Virus record (IMG/VR): IMGVR_UViG_3300040801_004232
Span: 1-26,236 of that record
Origin: a virus
DNA length: 26,236 bases
Strand: one strand, 5' to 3'
The position numbers were made by a program, and so were the translations under genes. A model generated the notes under the pieces. It was not told where the DNA came from and made no database searches. It was given only the letters and a program-made list of their open reading frames with translations. This document shows, piece after piece, positions 15,978 through 24,534 of the stretch (within the stretch, counting starts at the first letter, position 1; every line of letters starts with the position of its first letter).

Positions 15978-16197
15978 TGATACGGATACCTGGATTGATG
16001 ATTTTGTCTATCTCGTTGTGCATCTAACACCATTATTGGCGATCGCCCTTGGGGTGTTAGTCCTCCTCCTCTCTCCCGCTGATCTCCCTGAAAATATAGC
16101 AAGATCTCGGCACGAGATGGCACAAATGCTCATCGTTGGTGGGTTGGGGGGGTTTACTCCATCTGCCCTCGGGCGTAAGGGGAGATCGTCGGAATGA
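15961..16197 (+). CDS. Small membrane protein, 78 aa (one transmembrane helix)
   Basis: A single strong transmembrane helix is visible (VYLVVHLTPLLAIALGVLVL), preceded by an acidic N-terminus (MQGSFDDTDTWIDDF) and followed by a polar tail with arginines. AGGAGG (15949-15954) stands 6 nt before the ATG, one of the best ribosome sites in the window. The gene overlaps its neighbours at both ends, with an ATGA junction at 16194-16197. One-helix proteins in a tail operon include holins and neck-associated membrane proteins. A holin among neck genes would be unusual, so this remains a candidate. The longer frame from 15787 reads over the preceding gene and is rejected. Confidence 0.6.
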   Translation: MQGSFDDTDTWIDDFVYLVVHLTPLLAIALGVLVLLLSPADLPENIARSRHEMAQMLIVGGLGGFTPSALGRKGRSSE

Positions 16198-16775
16198 ACC
16201 AAAATTATCCCAGTATCAGGGCCCGGTTCCAAGGGGCTAAGACGCGACTTGCGGCCACCATTAACCCGACAACACGCCGTGCTACTGAGGTACTACATAA
16301 GCAGGCGATCGCCCACCTCTCAGGGACTCCTTTTACCTCAAAAACTGGGACTTGGCGCATCAATGCCAGTCAAAAATCCATTGACGGGGTGAAGTTAGAG
16401 CATCCCTACCGCTCCCCCTATCGCGGGCGGGTGACGGCGGCGGCTTACTCGGAGTATCCGGGGAACCAACCCGTCAACTACCTTGCAATCCTAGAGTACG
16501 GGCGTGGTGAGATTCGCCCAAAATACACCCCATCGGCTCGAAACGGGTTTCAGTCTAAAGCGAGGCTCACCATCCCCGGAGGGAATCGCTATCTGTCCTC
16601 GGGTTCTAAAGGGTTCCGGGGGGTGTCAGGTAACTACAGCTTCGCTAAACGTATTGGGCCAATGGATGGGCGATATTGGTTGGAGGCGGCGATCGCCAAG
16701 AGTCGAGAGGAAATCCTTGAACTCTCCCGCCACGACATTGTGGACGATCTAAACAGGTACTTCCGTGGACAATAG
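16194..16775 (+). CDS. Tail-completion / HK97 gp10-like neck protein, 193 aa
   Basis: The N-terminus is a long basic helix (ARFQGAKTRLAATINPTTRR, VLHKQAIAHL). Then come TSKTGTWRINASQK, NYLAILEYGRGEIRP, which resembles the Y-A-x-x-x-E-F/Y-G pattern of HK97 gp10/tail-completion proteins, and a C-terminal helix (GRYWLEAAIAKSREEILELS). This order matches minor tail or neck proteins that join the head connector to the tail. It is translationally coupled to the small membrane protein through ATGA. The call is by pattern and location only. Confidence 0.5.
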   Translation: MNQNYPSIRARFQGAKTRLAATINPTTRRATEVLHKQAIAHLSGTPFTSKTGTWRINASQKSIDGVKLEHPYRSPYRGRVTAAAYSEYPGNQPVNYLAILEYGRGEIRPKYTPSARNGFQSKARLTIPGGNRYLSSGSKGFRGVSGNYSFAKRIGPMDGRYWLEAAIAKSREEILELSRHDIVDDLNRYFRGQ

Positions 16776-17487
16776 CTTTGACGGACTGTTCAACTATCGC
16801 CGTCCCCTCAACGGGAAACGCCTCTTGGGAGCGATTTGCCGTGAGTTTGCCAAAGAGTTCAACCTTGCCGCTCGGGAACATTTATCAAGGATCTATGGCA
16901 GCGATCGCATGAGCGCCTTTGTCCCCCTAACCGTGACGGCGGCCTATCCCACTTCTCAACAGCATTGCCCACGAATTGCCATTACGCAACAAAACTCATC
17001 GCCGCGATCGCTCTGTGTCGGGAATGGTGGTGAGATTCGCCAGATCTCCAAGGACGGGGAATCTTCATTGAACTTAATCTCGGGTGTGGATATCACCGAC
17101 ACAATTGAACTTGCCTTGTGTTGCCTAAACGCCGGAATGCGGGATGATCTCTCTCAGTGGCTGCACCAGTATCTTATTGATGCCGTCACCTGGAATATGT
17201 CCGCCTTGTCGAGCTATGGCGTTCAGGACTTACGCTGCCAGAATATCCGCGATGATGTTGTCGAGTACCAGGGCGGGCAAGGGCAACCAGGCTTTGAGTT
17301 TTATTCCGCCCTGTTGACGATTTCGACAACCTATCAGTTATCTGTCTATTCTGAAGTTTCAACGATCGCCGCCCTCTACAATTGGCAGCAATGGGGCGGG
17401 GATTTACTTTGGGGTGGTGCGGTTGGCGATATTCCAGAGGATGTTCCCCCTCACCCCGATCCCGATCCCTTCAACCTAATGAGGTAG
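16765..17487 (+). CDS. Probable tail terminator or neck protein, 240 aa (GTG start)
   Basis: The GTG at 16765 is the first workable start and overlaps the previous gene by 11 nt. The sequence begins with a helix (LLGAICREFAKEFNLAAREH), then a beta domain with VPLTVTAAYPT, IELALCCLNAGMRDDLSQWL and FYSALLTISTTYQLSVYSEV. The last segment is the strand pair often seen near the end of phage tail terminator proteins. Its place just before the tail sheath also suits a terminator. The acidic Pro/Asp-rich tail (PEDVPPHPDPDPF) is unusual. A minor structural protein is an alternative. Confidence 0.5.
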   Translation: MDNSFDGLFNYRRPLNGKRLLGAICREFAKEFNLAAREHLSRIYGSDRMSAFVPLTVTAAYPTSQQHCPRIAITQQNSSPRSLCVGNGGEIRQISKDGESSLNLISGVDITDTIELALCCLNAGMRDDLSQWLHQYLIDAVTWNMSALSSYGVQDLRCQNIRDDVVEYQGGQGQPGFEFYSALLTISTTYQLSVYSEVSTIAALYNWQQWGGDLLWGGAVGDIPEDVPPHPDPDPFNLMR

Positions 17488-17493
17488 TCCCCC

Positions 17494-17637
17494 ATGGATA
17501 AGCATGAGTTTTGTAAATATCACGTCGTCGGCAAGCCTCGTCAAGCCATGGCGATGGCTGTTCTCCCAGACGGCGATCGCCCCCTAGAGGACTGGGAGCA
17601 ATTGTTCGATAAAGTTCTTAAGCAGAAGGTTAACTAA
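17494..17637 (+). CDS. Tiny conserved-looking gene, 47 aa, before the sheath
   Basis: A short frame encodes MDKHEFCKYHVVGKPRQAMA followed by MAVLPDGDRPLEDWEQLFDK and a basic end. It has GAGG upstream, starts 6 nt after the previous stop and ends one base before the sheath start codon, filling the gap exactly. A HIP1 site lies within it. The single cysteine-x-x-x-histidine pattern (CKYH) is too little to claim metal binding. Its role is unknown; an operon-fitting position supports it as real. Confidence 0.55.
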   Translation: MDKHEFCKYHVVGKPRQAMAMAVLPDGDRPLEDWEQLFDKVLKQKVN

Positions 17638-17638
17638 T

Positions 17639-20512
17639 ATGGCAACTGGAGTAGTTCATGGCGGCGCATACCTACAACAGCCGGGGGCCTATAGCGTTGT
17701 CGATGCGTCAGGATTGGAGACTGCGCCCCCTATCGCTTGGGGGACTGTGCTGTGTTGTGGCCCCGCTCTCGGGGGAACCCCGAACCAGCCCTATGTTTTG
17801 AAAGATCCCTATCAAGCGGTGCGGCTGTTCGGCGCTGGGAGTCCCTTGTGCGACTTAGTTCGACTCACCTTCTCGGGTGGTGCTACCCAGGTTATGGCGA
17901 TTCGCAGCGATCGCGCCCATCGTGCCTCGGGAACTTTAACCCCCATTGGTGGTGGTGCATCCCTCAAGGGTGAGTTTAAGGATTACGGGGCCTATGGCAA
18001 CACCTATCGACTCACCTTTCGCCCTGGATCGATCGCGGGAACCATGGCCGTACTCGAAGGTAGTCGCATCGACGGTTCCCTCGATGAGCGCCAAATCGAC
18101 AACGAGCCGTCCCTATCTAATCTTGTACGGCGCATCAATGCCGAGTTCCCTATCAACCTCGACATTACCGCCGGTGGAGAACGGGCTACTGGGACTGTCA
18201 CCTTATCCACCTCACAAGTCGATGGGCGCGGGCAACTCAATGGCGAGCAGGGTGACATTATCTCTAACCAGGCGTACCTCTACCACTTTGCCGCAGCCGT
18301 AATGGCTGATTCGGCGCGATCGCTTGTCGCCAGCTTTGCCTCCCCCATCTCATTCGCGGCCACGGCGATCGCCACAGGAACGGGAGTCTTCACCGCGACG
18401 GGGCATACCTTTGTCGATGGGCAAACCGTCACCCTCACGGGCGTCACCCTACCAAACGAGACACCGGCGGGGGATTATGTCGTCGCCAATGCCGCTTCTA
18501 ACGCTTTAACCCTGGCCCCACGGATCACCTCGGGTGCGGCCAGTATCATTGAATCCCACGCGGCGGGGGTGTTCACCGCGACGGGACATGAACTCAGCGA
18601 CGGAATGGCGGTGCGCTTTTCGGGGGATCTCCTAGAGGGGATGGGACGCGATCGCGCCTATTTCGTCGTCTCATCCGATGCCAATACCTTTAGCGTGGCT
18701 CTCACTCACGGCGGCGCGGCGGTGACGAGTTTCACAGGAGATCTCGACTCCCTCTCCGTGTCTTCCTATTCCGATGCCCCACTAACGACGCTAACAGGGA
18801 CAATCGACACCGCACTCATCACCGCCAAATACTCGCGCGTTACCGTACAAGAATCAACCCCAACCTCACTCAATGGAGAGTACGCCGCAACCCAGACACG
18901 CGATCGCTTCACCCTCACCCCTACGTCGGTAACAGCGAGTAAGACTCAATACGGCTCGGACACCTCACGCCTTCGACTACCCGAGGGGGAGACTTGGAAT
19001 AATTCCACCTACCCGTCCTTGCCGGGTTCTGTCTTTACTATCAGCGGTGGTGACTATGCCGGGACGTACTGGATACTGGAGCATGAGTGGGACGGAGAGG
19101 ATAGCGATCGCACCCGTATCGTCCGCAAGCTCGACGGCGATCGCCAAATCGATAACGGCACCATCTCTGGGGCAGACTTTGAGTTTCGTGAGGCGGTGTT
19201 CCTATCGAAAGCGCCCCAACCTCCCACGACGGCGGTGACGACAAAGCTACCCAGTAACGGACTCCTTGCCAGTGGGGGGCATTATGTCACCCTGGTTGTA
19301 GGGGAACAGACGGTTTATCACGTCACCAGCCCCGGCGATACCATCGAAGGTGTCGGGAATGCGATCGCCGCCGCAATCAACGACGATCCTGAGTTGAACA
19401 AATTGGCCACCGCGAGCGTGTCCTACAATGCCGGGGCCTATCAATCCACTCTGTCATTGACGGCGATCGCACCGGGGATCTCCGCCAACACTACCGCCCT
19501 CCAAGTCCTCACCAACACCCAAGATACGCTCTCAGTCGCAACGTCTGGCAACACCTTCTCGGGTGGTGTCGATCCCCTGCCCCCATTGGATGCCAGTGGA
19601 CAAGTGGGTGGGACGCTCCAACTATCGGGAGGGTATGATTCGCTTCCCACTTACGGCGATTGGCTCGAAACCCTTGAGGTGGCCGCCAAAGTCAACTGTC
19701 GCTATCTCGTCCCCGCGACGGACAACCTTGGGGTGCAGGCGGCATTCTCGGAGCATTGCCGAGTGATGTCCTCAACACCTCAACGCCGGGAACGTATCGC
19801 TCTCTTTGGCCATCCATTAGGGTGGACGTACTCCGAGATCCGCGATCGCGCCGAATACTTCCAGTCTGAGCGGGCCGTATTCTGCTCGCCGGGGTTCCAG
19901 GCGTCCGACAACATCACTGGACTGGTGAAAGACTATCCCAGTTATTATCTGGCTGCGATCGTTGCCGGAATGCTCAATAGTGAGGGGAATGGGGTTAGTG
20001 ATCCGATCACCCACAGCTACGTCCCAGGCATTCTACGACTCCTAAAGGATTATGAACCAGGTTCTCACGAACTCGATTTAGCGATTGGTTCGGGGGTTCT
20101 CTGTGTTGAACGAGATCCTTCATTGACGCGCCAATCCCGTGGCTTCCGTATCGTTCGGGGTATCACAACCTATCGCGGCACTGGCTCCGGGATGCGATCG
20201 AACCAATACCAGTCAATCTCGGTTATCAACCAAGCAGACTATACAGCGGCAAGGATTCGCGACATGGAGGAAAGCCTGTTTGTGGGGCGGGGAATGCTCC
20301 CAGAAACCCTATCTCTGGTTGTCGAGAAAATCAACCTAGAACTTGATCTCATCTCACGGGAGGGAATCCTTTATGGGTTTCGTCCCTCTGCGACGCGGGC
20401 CACAATTTCGTCTCAGAGTGATAATGCCGTCGCTACGAGCTACATTGTGTATCCCTCCGCTGCGATGGAGTTCATCCTCAACACCCAACTACTTCTACCC
20501 ATCCCGAGGTAA
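17639..20512 (+). CDS. Contractile tail sheath protein, 957 aa, with inserted repeat domains
   Basis: The start (GVVHGGAYLQQPGAYSVVDA) and the ATQVMAIR strand match the N-terminal part of tail sheath proteins. The last 300 residues match the conserved sheath core: YYLAAIVAGMLNSEGNGVSD, LTRQSRGFRIVRGITTYRGT, SISVINQADYTAARIRDMEE and SYIVYPSAAMEFILNTQLLL. Sheath polymerises around the tail tube and contracts on infection. At 957 residues it is larger than many sheath proteins. The excess lies at roughly 240-620, including two related units that begin GVFTATGH at residues 249 and 310, resembling repeats found in tail surface proteins. Such insertions usually decorate the outer sheath surface. 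The sheath call is strong; the insertion's role is inference. Confidence 0.88.
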   Translation: MATGVVHGGAYLQQPGAYSVVDASGLETAPPIAWGTVLCCGPALGGTPNQPYVLKDPYQAVRLFGAGSPLCDLVRLTFSGGATQVMAIRSDRAHRASGTLTPIGGGASLKGEFKDYGAYGNTYRLTFRPGSIAGTMAVLEGSRIDGSLDERQIDNEPSLSNLVRRINAEFPINLDITAGGERATGTVTLSTSQVDGRGQLNGEQGDIISNQAYLYHFAAAVMADSARSLVASFASPISFAATAIATGTGVFTATGHTFVDGQTVTLTGVTLPNETPAGDYVVANAASNALTLAPRITSGAASIIESHAAGVFTATGHELSDGMAVRFSGDLLEGMGRDRAYFVVSSDANTFSVALTHGGAAVTSFTGDLDSLSVSSYSDAPLTTLTGTIDTALITAKYSRVTVQESTPTSLNGEYAATQTRDRFTLTPTSVTASKTQYGSDTSRLRLPEGETWNNSTYPSLPGSVFTISGGDYAGTYWILEHEWDGEDSDRTRIVRKLDGDRQIDNGTISGADFEFREAVFLSKAPQPPTTAVTTKLPSNGLLASGGHYVTLVVGEQTVYHVTSPGDTIEGVGNAIAAAINDDPELNKLATASVSYNAGAYQSTLSLTAIAPGISANTTALQVLTNTQDTLSVATSGNTFSGGVDPLPPLDASGQVGGTLQLSGGYDSLPTYGDWLETLEVAAKVNCRYLVPATDNLGVQAAFSEHCRVMSSTPQRRERIALFGHPLGWTYSEIRDRAEYFQSERAVFCSPGFQASDNITGLVKDYPSYYLAAIVAGMLNSEGNGVSDPITHSYVPGILRLLKDYEPGSHELDLAIGSGVLCVERDPSLTRQSRGFRIVRGITTYRGTGSGMRSNQYQSISVINQADYTAARIRDMEESLFVGRGMLPETLSLVVEKINLELDLISREGILYGFRPSATRATISSQSDNAVATSYIVYPSAAMEFILNTQLLLPIPR

Positions 20513-20517
20513 TAGCT

Positions 20518-21132
20518 ATGCCATTTCGCACTCTTTACTCAAACATTGACAACGAGATCGAATCCCACGCCGTCTCTAGTTTGGAGATCCGCATCAGCAT
20601 TAACGGGTTTCCTGTTGGACGGGCGACGGGGTTAAGGAAGTCTGGGAATACCGCCATTCGCCCTGTTACTGAGATTGGCAGCGATCGCCCAGCCGAGTTC
20701 CTAGACGGAATCAAACAATATCAGGGTTCTTTGCAAACCGTCCTCCTATTCTATGGTTCATTGATCAAGCGAATCTCATCAATGGCGGGTGGGGAAATCG
20801 ACGAGATGAGCGCATCAGCCACCTTATCGAACCTACCTGAGTTCGATATTGAGATCGCCCGTCGGGGAACTCCCACCTATCGAGATCCTGGGAAGTATAA
20901 CCCAGGGGGACAAGCTCAGGAATTAGCGGGTTCGGGTGGTGTTGTTGAGATCCTGAGGGGGTGTATGATTGAATCATTTGAGAGCGCATACACCGCTGAG
21001 AACGCCCTAATCACGGAGTCGATGAACTTCAAGTTTGTCGATGTCTCATTCGGGAACCTCTCGGGGGCCAACGTAACTGGACGAAATGAACCAACCGACA
21101 ACACAGCACCCAACACCGGCGTCATCATCTAG
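20518..21132 (+). CDS. Tail tube protein, 204 aa
   Basis: The size, position directly after the sheath, and pattern fit a contractile-tail tube protein. It has an N-terminal strand LEIRISINGFPVGRATGLRK, then TEIGSDRPAEFLDGIKQYQG, a helix-loop with LLFYGSLIKRISS, LSNLPEFDIEIARRG and a C-terminal strand ITESMNFKFVDVSFGNLSGA. GAGG precedes the ATG at a normal distance. The tube forms the inner channel, with the tape measure inside. Its last 47 nt overlap the chaperone gene in another frame. Confidence 0.85.
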   Translation: MPFRTLYSNIDNEIESHAVSSLEIRISINGFPVGRATGLRKSGNTAIRPVTEIGSDRPAEFLDGIKQYQGSLQTVLLFYGSLIKRISSMAGGEIDEMSASATLSNLPEFDIEIARRGTPTYRDPGKYNPGGQAQELAGSGGVVEILRGCMIESFESAYTAENALITESMNFKFVDVSFGNLSGANVTGRNEPTDNTAPNTGVII

Positions 21133-21691
21133 CCCGGTAGATAGTCGCCCACTCTCTGAGCGCCTAGACGATCCAAACGCCTACTTCACCCACTCCGAGC
21201 TATTCCAAGCCTTCGAGTTGATTGGCCCACGTCTGGGATGGTATCGCGATCGCCGCCTCCCAGATGCCGATCAGCTATCTTCTATTGAAACAGCTTCGAT
21301 GATCGTTGGAGGGTTTGAGAAATTTGGGACGATCGTGGTGAAGCCACAAACCATCCAAGACTCGATGGTGACGATCGCCTCAATTACCGATAGGATACTC
21401 GGAGAAAACCTCTCCCCTAGCGATCGCACCTATCGCAGCGCACAGGCGATCGCCATCGCCCGCAACGCAATCGTCTCTCCCCCTGGTTTTGTGGACAAAC
21501 TCCTAGAGTCCACAGATCCGGGGGATTATCGCTTTTTCTATACCTTCCTAGAGGAGTATGGGCAATGGTTGAGCGATCGCAAAGATGAGGCGATGAAAAA
21601 AAAGTCCTCGACAGCAACTGGGAGCGAATCTGCTTCTACGTTAGAGATCGGCGAAACGTCCTTCCCACAAACCCCGATTGGCTCCTTCTAA
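21086..21691 (+). CDS. Tail assembly chaperone, short (G-type) form, 201 aa
   Basis: A gene of this size between tube and tape measure, with a slippery sequence near its end, is the standard tail assembly chaperone. The protein is mostly helical (FTHSELFQAFELIGPRLGWY, DGGFEKFGTIVVKPQ-like middle, YRSAQAIAIARNAIVS, FFYTFLEEYGQWLSDRKDEA). The zero-frame ending after the slip site (KSSTATGSESASTLEIGETS) is polar and non-descript, as expected. It binds the tape measure during tube growth and is not part of the finished tail, by analogy with lambda G/GT. Confidence 0.78.
   Translation: MNQPTTQHPTPASSSSPVDSRPLSERLDDPNAYFTHSELFQAFELIGPRLGWYRDRRLPDADQLSSIETASMIVGGFEKFGTIVVKPQTIQDSMVTIASITDRILGENLSPSDRTYRSAQAIAIARNAIVSPPGFVDKLLESTDPGDYRFFYTFLEEYGQWLSDRKDEAMKKKSSTATGSESASTLEIGETSFPQTPIGSF
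21598..21604 (+). other. Programmed -1 frameshift site A AAA AAG
   Basis: A run of eight A (21596-21603) followed by G places the heptamer A AAA AAG in the correct frame, the same heptamer as in E. coli dnaX. A Shine-Dalgarno-like GAGG (21587-21590) lies 7 nt upstream, where such a site can stimulate -1 slippage. After a slip, translation continues at GTC 21604 and stays open to TGA 21841-21843. Confidence 0.8.
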
Positions 21692-21843
21692 CCCCCTCCC
21701 AGGTGATTCACGAATACCGCTCTCTACTGAAGTTACAGCAAGAGCGATCGGGGAAAGGCAAGGATGAGGCGATTGAGGATACCGAGTTTGACGCGCTCCT
21801 AGCAGAACAAGGAATCAAGAATGGCAAACGATCGCGAGATTGA
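21604..21843 (+). CDS. -1 frame extension (T part) of the tail chaperone; fusion 21086-21843, 252 aa
   Basis: No start codon is needed: this frame is reached by slippage in the chaperone gene. It encodes 79 clearly protein-like residues (VLDSNWERICFYVRDRRNVL, NPDWLLLTPSQVIHEYRSLL, then charged helix EDTEFDALLAEQGIKNG). The stop overlaps the tape-measure start by 23 nt, as in other GT arrangements. In phage lambda the GT product, but not G alone, contacts the tail tube subunits, and the same division of work is expected. The fusion has 173 residues from the zero frame plus 79 from this one. Confidence 0.75.
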   Translation, partial: VLDSNWERICFYVRDRRNVLPTNPDWLLLTPSQVIHEYRSLLKLQQERSGKGKDEAIEDTEFDALLAEQGIKNGKRSRD

Positions 21844-24532
21844 GATCCGCCTAGGGCTTGATGTCCAACCCCTTGAGTCCGACTTAGATCGGGCCGAGGG
21901 GTTGATGCGTCGTGGGGTTGATCGCATGGGGGACATCGAACCACCGCGCGTCACCGCTCAGGATGCTCAACTTTTCGTTGACGAGGGATATCAACACCAA
22001 CCCCGAAATTATCCCGCACCGCCCGAGCCGCCGCCCCTACCGCCTGAGTTCAACCCAGACGAGCCAAGTCCCATCCCCAATGCCCAGATATTCCCCCCTG
22101 CACCCCCTGTAATTCCGATGGGCGGATCGGAATCCGCACCAAACTCTCCATTAGGAAGAATCAAGGACTTCCTGCGATCGCATCTCAGCGGGGAACCCCA
22201 GGATAGAGACGAGGAAAGGGATGATCGAGAAAGAAGCGACGATTTAATTGCTGAGGAACCCACCGCATCTGAGGAAGCGAGGGAGGAAAGAAGGACAGAA
22301 TCCGACGATTTATATGCCCAGCAGCCGGGAATCCAGAAGGGGTGGGAGCAATTAGCGCAAATCAAAGAACTCGCTGAGAAGTCGCCTGATGCGGCTGAGA
22401 GATCGGCGGCAGGGTTACATCGTCGTATGGCGGGACTAGCAGCGGACGATCCCGAGCAAGCTGAGGCGGCCCAAGAGTTGATTGATGCCCTCAAGGAACT
22501 AACGGGGGAAATGCGCCGCAGTGGGGATGACGATCGCGAAACCCCTGGAGGGTTGCCCGTGAAGCTGCTTCAATTCATGCGGCAAAATGCGATGTTCAAT
22601 ACCGCATCCCAGGTGGGGGGACATCTTCAGCAGGGGAACCTGGTTAGTGCCGGGGCTTCCGCGTTAGGGGGGATGATTGGCACGGCATTTGGTGGCCCAG
22701 CCGGGATGATGGCGGGTTCAGCGATTGGTGGCATGGCCGGAGGGGCGATCGAGACATTGTTCTCAGCCAGTCGTGGGGCGCGGGAGCATGAGCAGCAAAT
22801 CACGGATACCTCAGCCCGGCTTGGAGGGTTCGGCGGCGATCTCGATGCACTCCATGTCGATCGCATCGCTGAGATGGAGAACTGGGGATATAAACCCCAA
22901 GAAACCGTAGGGATGTTCGACGCGCTGAGAGAAACCAACGTCATTGATGCCATTGATGATGAGGCGATGCGCCTGGTTGAGTCCCTTCAGGGAATGGCGC
23001 GGGCCACGGGAATGAGTACCGATGCCCTAACCAAGTTTTATTCTGAATATCGGGCCGGTGGTGGGGAGGGTTCGGCTCAAGAGTTTGGGGAAGAACTCAT
23101 CTCTGGGGCCATTGAGTCAGGATTTGAGGGAAACCTAGCTCAGTATGCCGAGTTGTTGGGAAGTGCGCGTCAGCAAGTGATCCATCAGGGTGGGCAAGCG
23201 GATGAGGGCGATCGCGGCATGGCGTCCATCCAGCGCATGATAACAGCCCTTACTGGTGGAGAGGGGCGAACCGATGCACTCCTCCAAAGCAATATGGCAA
23301 TGACGCAGGCGGCGATGTCGAGAATGATGTCCACTGGTGGTGCGCAAGCCTATAGCCGTGATGAGACGGCGATGATGTTGGCAGGGATTGATCGCTCAGA
23401 GGCCCGTTCTGCATTTGCGACTCCCGAGCAGCAAGCCGAGAATGCGATCGCCCGGATGGATAAGGTAATGGGAGATTTCCTTGGGGGCGGGGGATTGTCG
23501 GCGCTAGGGATGGATGAACAGGGGTTACGGCAGGCGATGGAGGCTAACCCCGACTTCCTGATGGACAAGCTCTCTAGTGCCAACCCCGATCGCAATCAAG
23601 CGGGGCAACTCCAGGATCTGTTTATTCAATCATTCCAATCCCAGTATGGCCGCGCCCCCGATGCGACGGATACTCAACTCTTTACCCAGATAGGGGCCGA
23701 ATCATTCATGAATCCTGGGTTAGCTCCTGACTCCCAGATAGGTGGCGGACAAACCATTACCGAGCTAATGGAGGAAGTCGGGCAAACTGACGGGCAAAAG
23801 GCACGAGAGGCTGAGGCGGATCGTCATATCCAAGCGATGCGAGTCTTTGAGGAGATGAAAAATGTTCAGACGGGCATTGATAATCTCTTGGCTGATGGAT
23901 TCGAGGGTATCGCCGATCTCACGGACACGATCAAATCCGAACTCCCCAACCTAGGGGATACCCTTGGCGACATCGCGATCGCCCTCACCCATCTTGCCAA
24001 CCCCATCGGATCAATACTTGACTTAATTGGGCGTGGGGTTCAATTCCTTCTTGGGGGTGGCGACAATACCAGTGTCACCCTGGATACATCGAACCTTGCT
24101 ACCCTCCCTGATGTTGAAGAAGGGATCGAGGGTGTAGGTGATGACATTGAGGCGACATCCCTATCCGACGCGATGGGACTAGGAAACCTTGGGGATGGGG
24201 TTACTTTAGCTGATATGGGGATCCGTATGGGTGAGACAAGCGAGTTGAGCGATCGCTTTGAAGGGGGCAACCTCTTTGGATTTGGGAACCGTCTCGACGA
24301 CATTGAGATCCCAGAGAATGGCGGCGAACCCCCAAGCTCAGTGTCGGGCGGCGATGAGCGTCAACCCTTCAACCTCACGAACAACATTGAGATCCAAATC
24401 CCCGAGGGGGCCAGTCCGTCCGACTATCAAAGCGCTGTTGAGCGGGGGGTGCAAACCTCTAGCGACGACTTCCTTGATCGCTGGAACTCATCCGTATTCT
24501 CGGAACGTGCCACTGTTCAACCCAACCATTAA
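21821..24532 (+). CDS. Tape measure protein, 903 aa
   Basis: Position after the chaperone and internal features identify the tape measure, which sets tail length and is ejected with DNA. AAGGA stands before the ATG at a good distance. The first 50 residues are a typical start (MANDREIEIRLGLDVQPLES). Residues 60-115 are proline-rich, 125-180 are extremely charged (DRDEERDDRERSDDLIAEEP), and 270-315 hold a Gly/Ala/Met-rich hydrophobic segment (GGMIGTAFGGPAGMMAGSAI) suitable for membrane insertion. Long alpha-helical sequence follows, and the end (NNIEIQIPEGASPSDYQSAV) resembles C-termini of other tape measures. At about 1.5 angstrom per residue, the length suggests a tail near 130 nm, an estimate only. 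Confidence 0.82.
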   Translation: MANDREIEIRLGLDVQPLESDLDRAEGLMRRGVDRMGDIEPPRVTAQDAQLFVDEGYQHQPRNYPAPPEPPPLPPEFNPDEPSPIPNAQIFPPAPPVIPMGGSESAPNSPLGRIKDFLRSHLSGEPQDRDEERDDRERSDDLIAEEPTASEEAREERRTESDDLYAQQPGIQKGWEQLAQIKELAEKSPDAAERSAAGLHRRMAGLAADDPEQAEAAQELIDALKELTGEMRRSGDDDRETPGGLPVKLLQFMRQNAMFNTASQVGGHLQQGNLVSAGASALGGMIGTAFGGPAGMMAGSAIGGMAGGAIETLFSASRGAREHEQQITDTSARLGGFGGDLDALHVDRIAEMENWGYKPQETVGMFDALRETNVIDAIDDEAMRLVESLQGMARATGMSTDALTKFYSEYRAGGGEGSAQEFGEELISGAIESGFEGNLAQYAELLGSARQQVIHQGGQADEGDRGMASIQRMITALTGGEGRTDALLQSNMAMTQAAMSRMMSTGGAQAYSRDETAMMLAGIDRSEARSAFATPEQQAENAIARMDKVMGDFLGGGGLSALGMDEQGLRQAMEANPDFLMDKLSSANPDRNQAGQLQDLFIQSFQSQYGRAPDATDTQLFTQIGAESFMNPGLAPDSQIGGGQTITELMEEVGQTDGQKAREAEADRHIQAMRVFEEMKNVQTGIDNLLADGFEGIADLTDTIKSELPNLGDTLGDIAIALTHLANPIGSILDLIGRGVQFLLGGGDNTSVTLDTSNLATLPDVEEGIEGVGDDIEATSLSDAMGLGNLGDGVTLADMGIRMGETSELSDRFEGGNLFGFGNRLDDIEIPENGGEPPSSVSGGDERQPFNLTNNIEIQIPEGASPSDYQSAVERGVQTSSDDFLDRWNSSVFSERATVQPNH

Positions 24533-24534
24533 CC

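Noticed and set aside
22009-22494. 161-codon minus-strand frame inside the tape measure
   Set aside because: Ser/Ala/Gly-rich antisense shadow of a well-supported gene.
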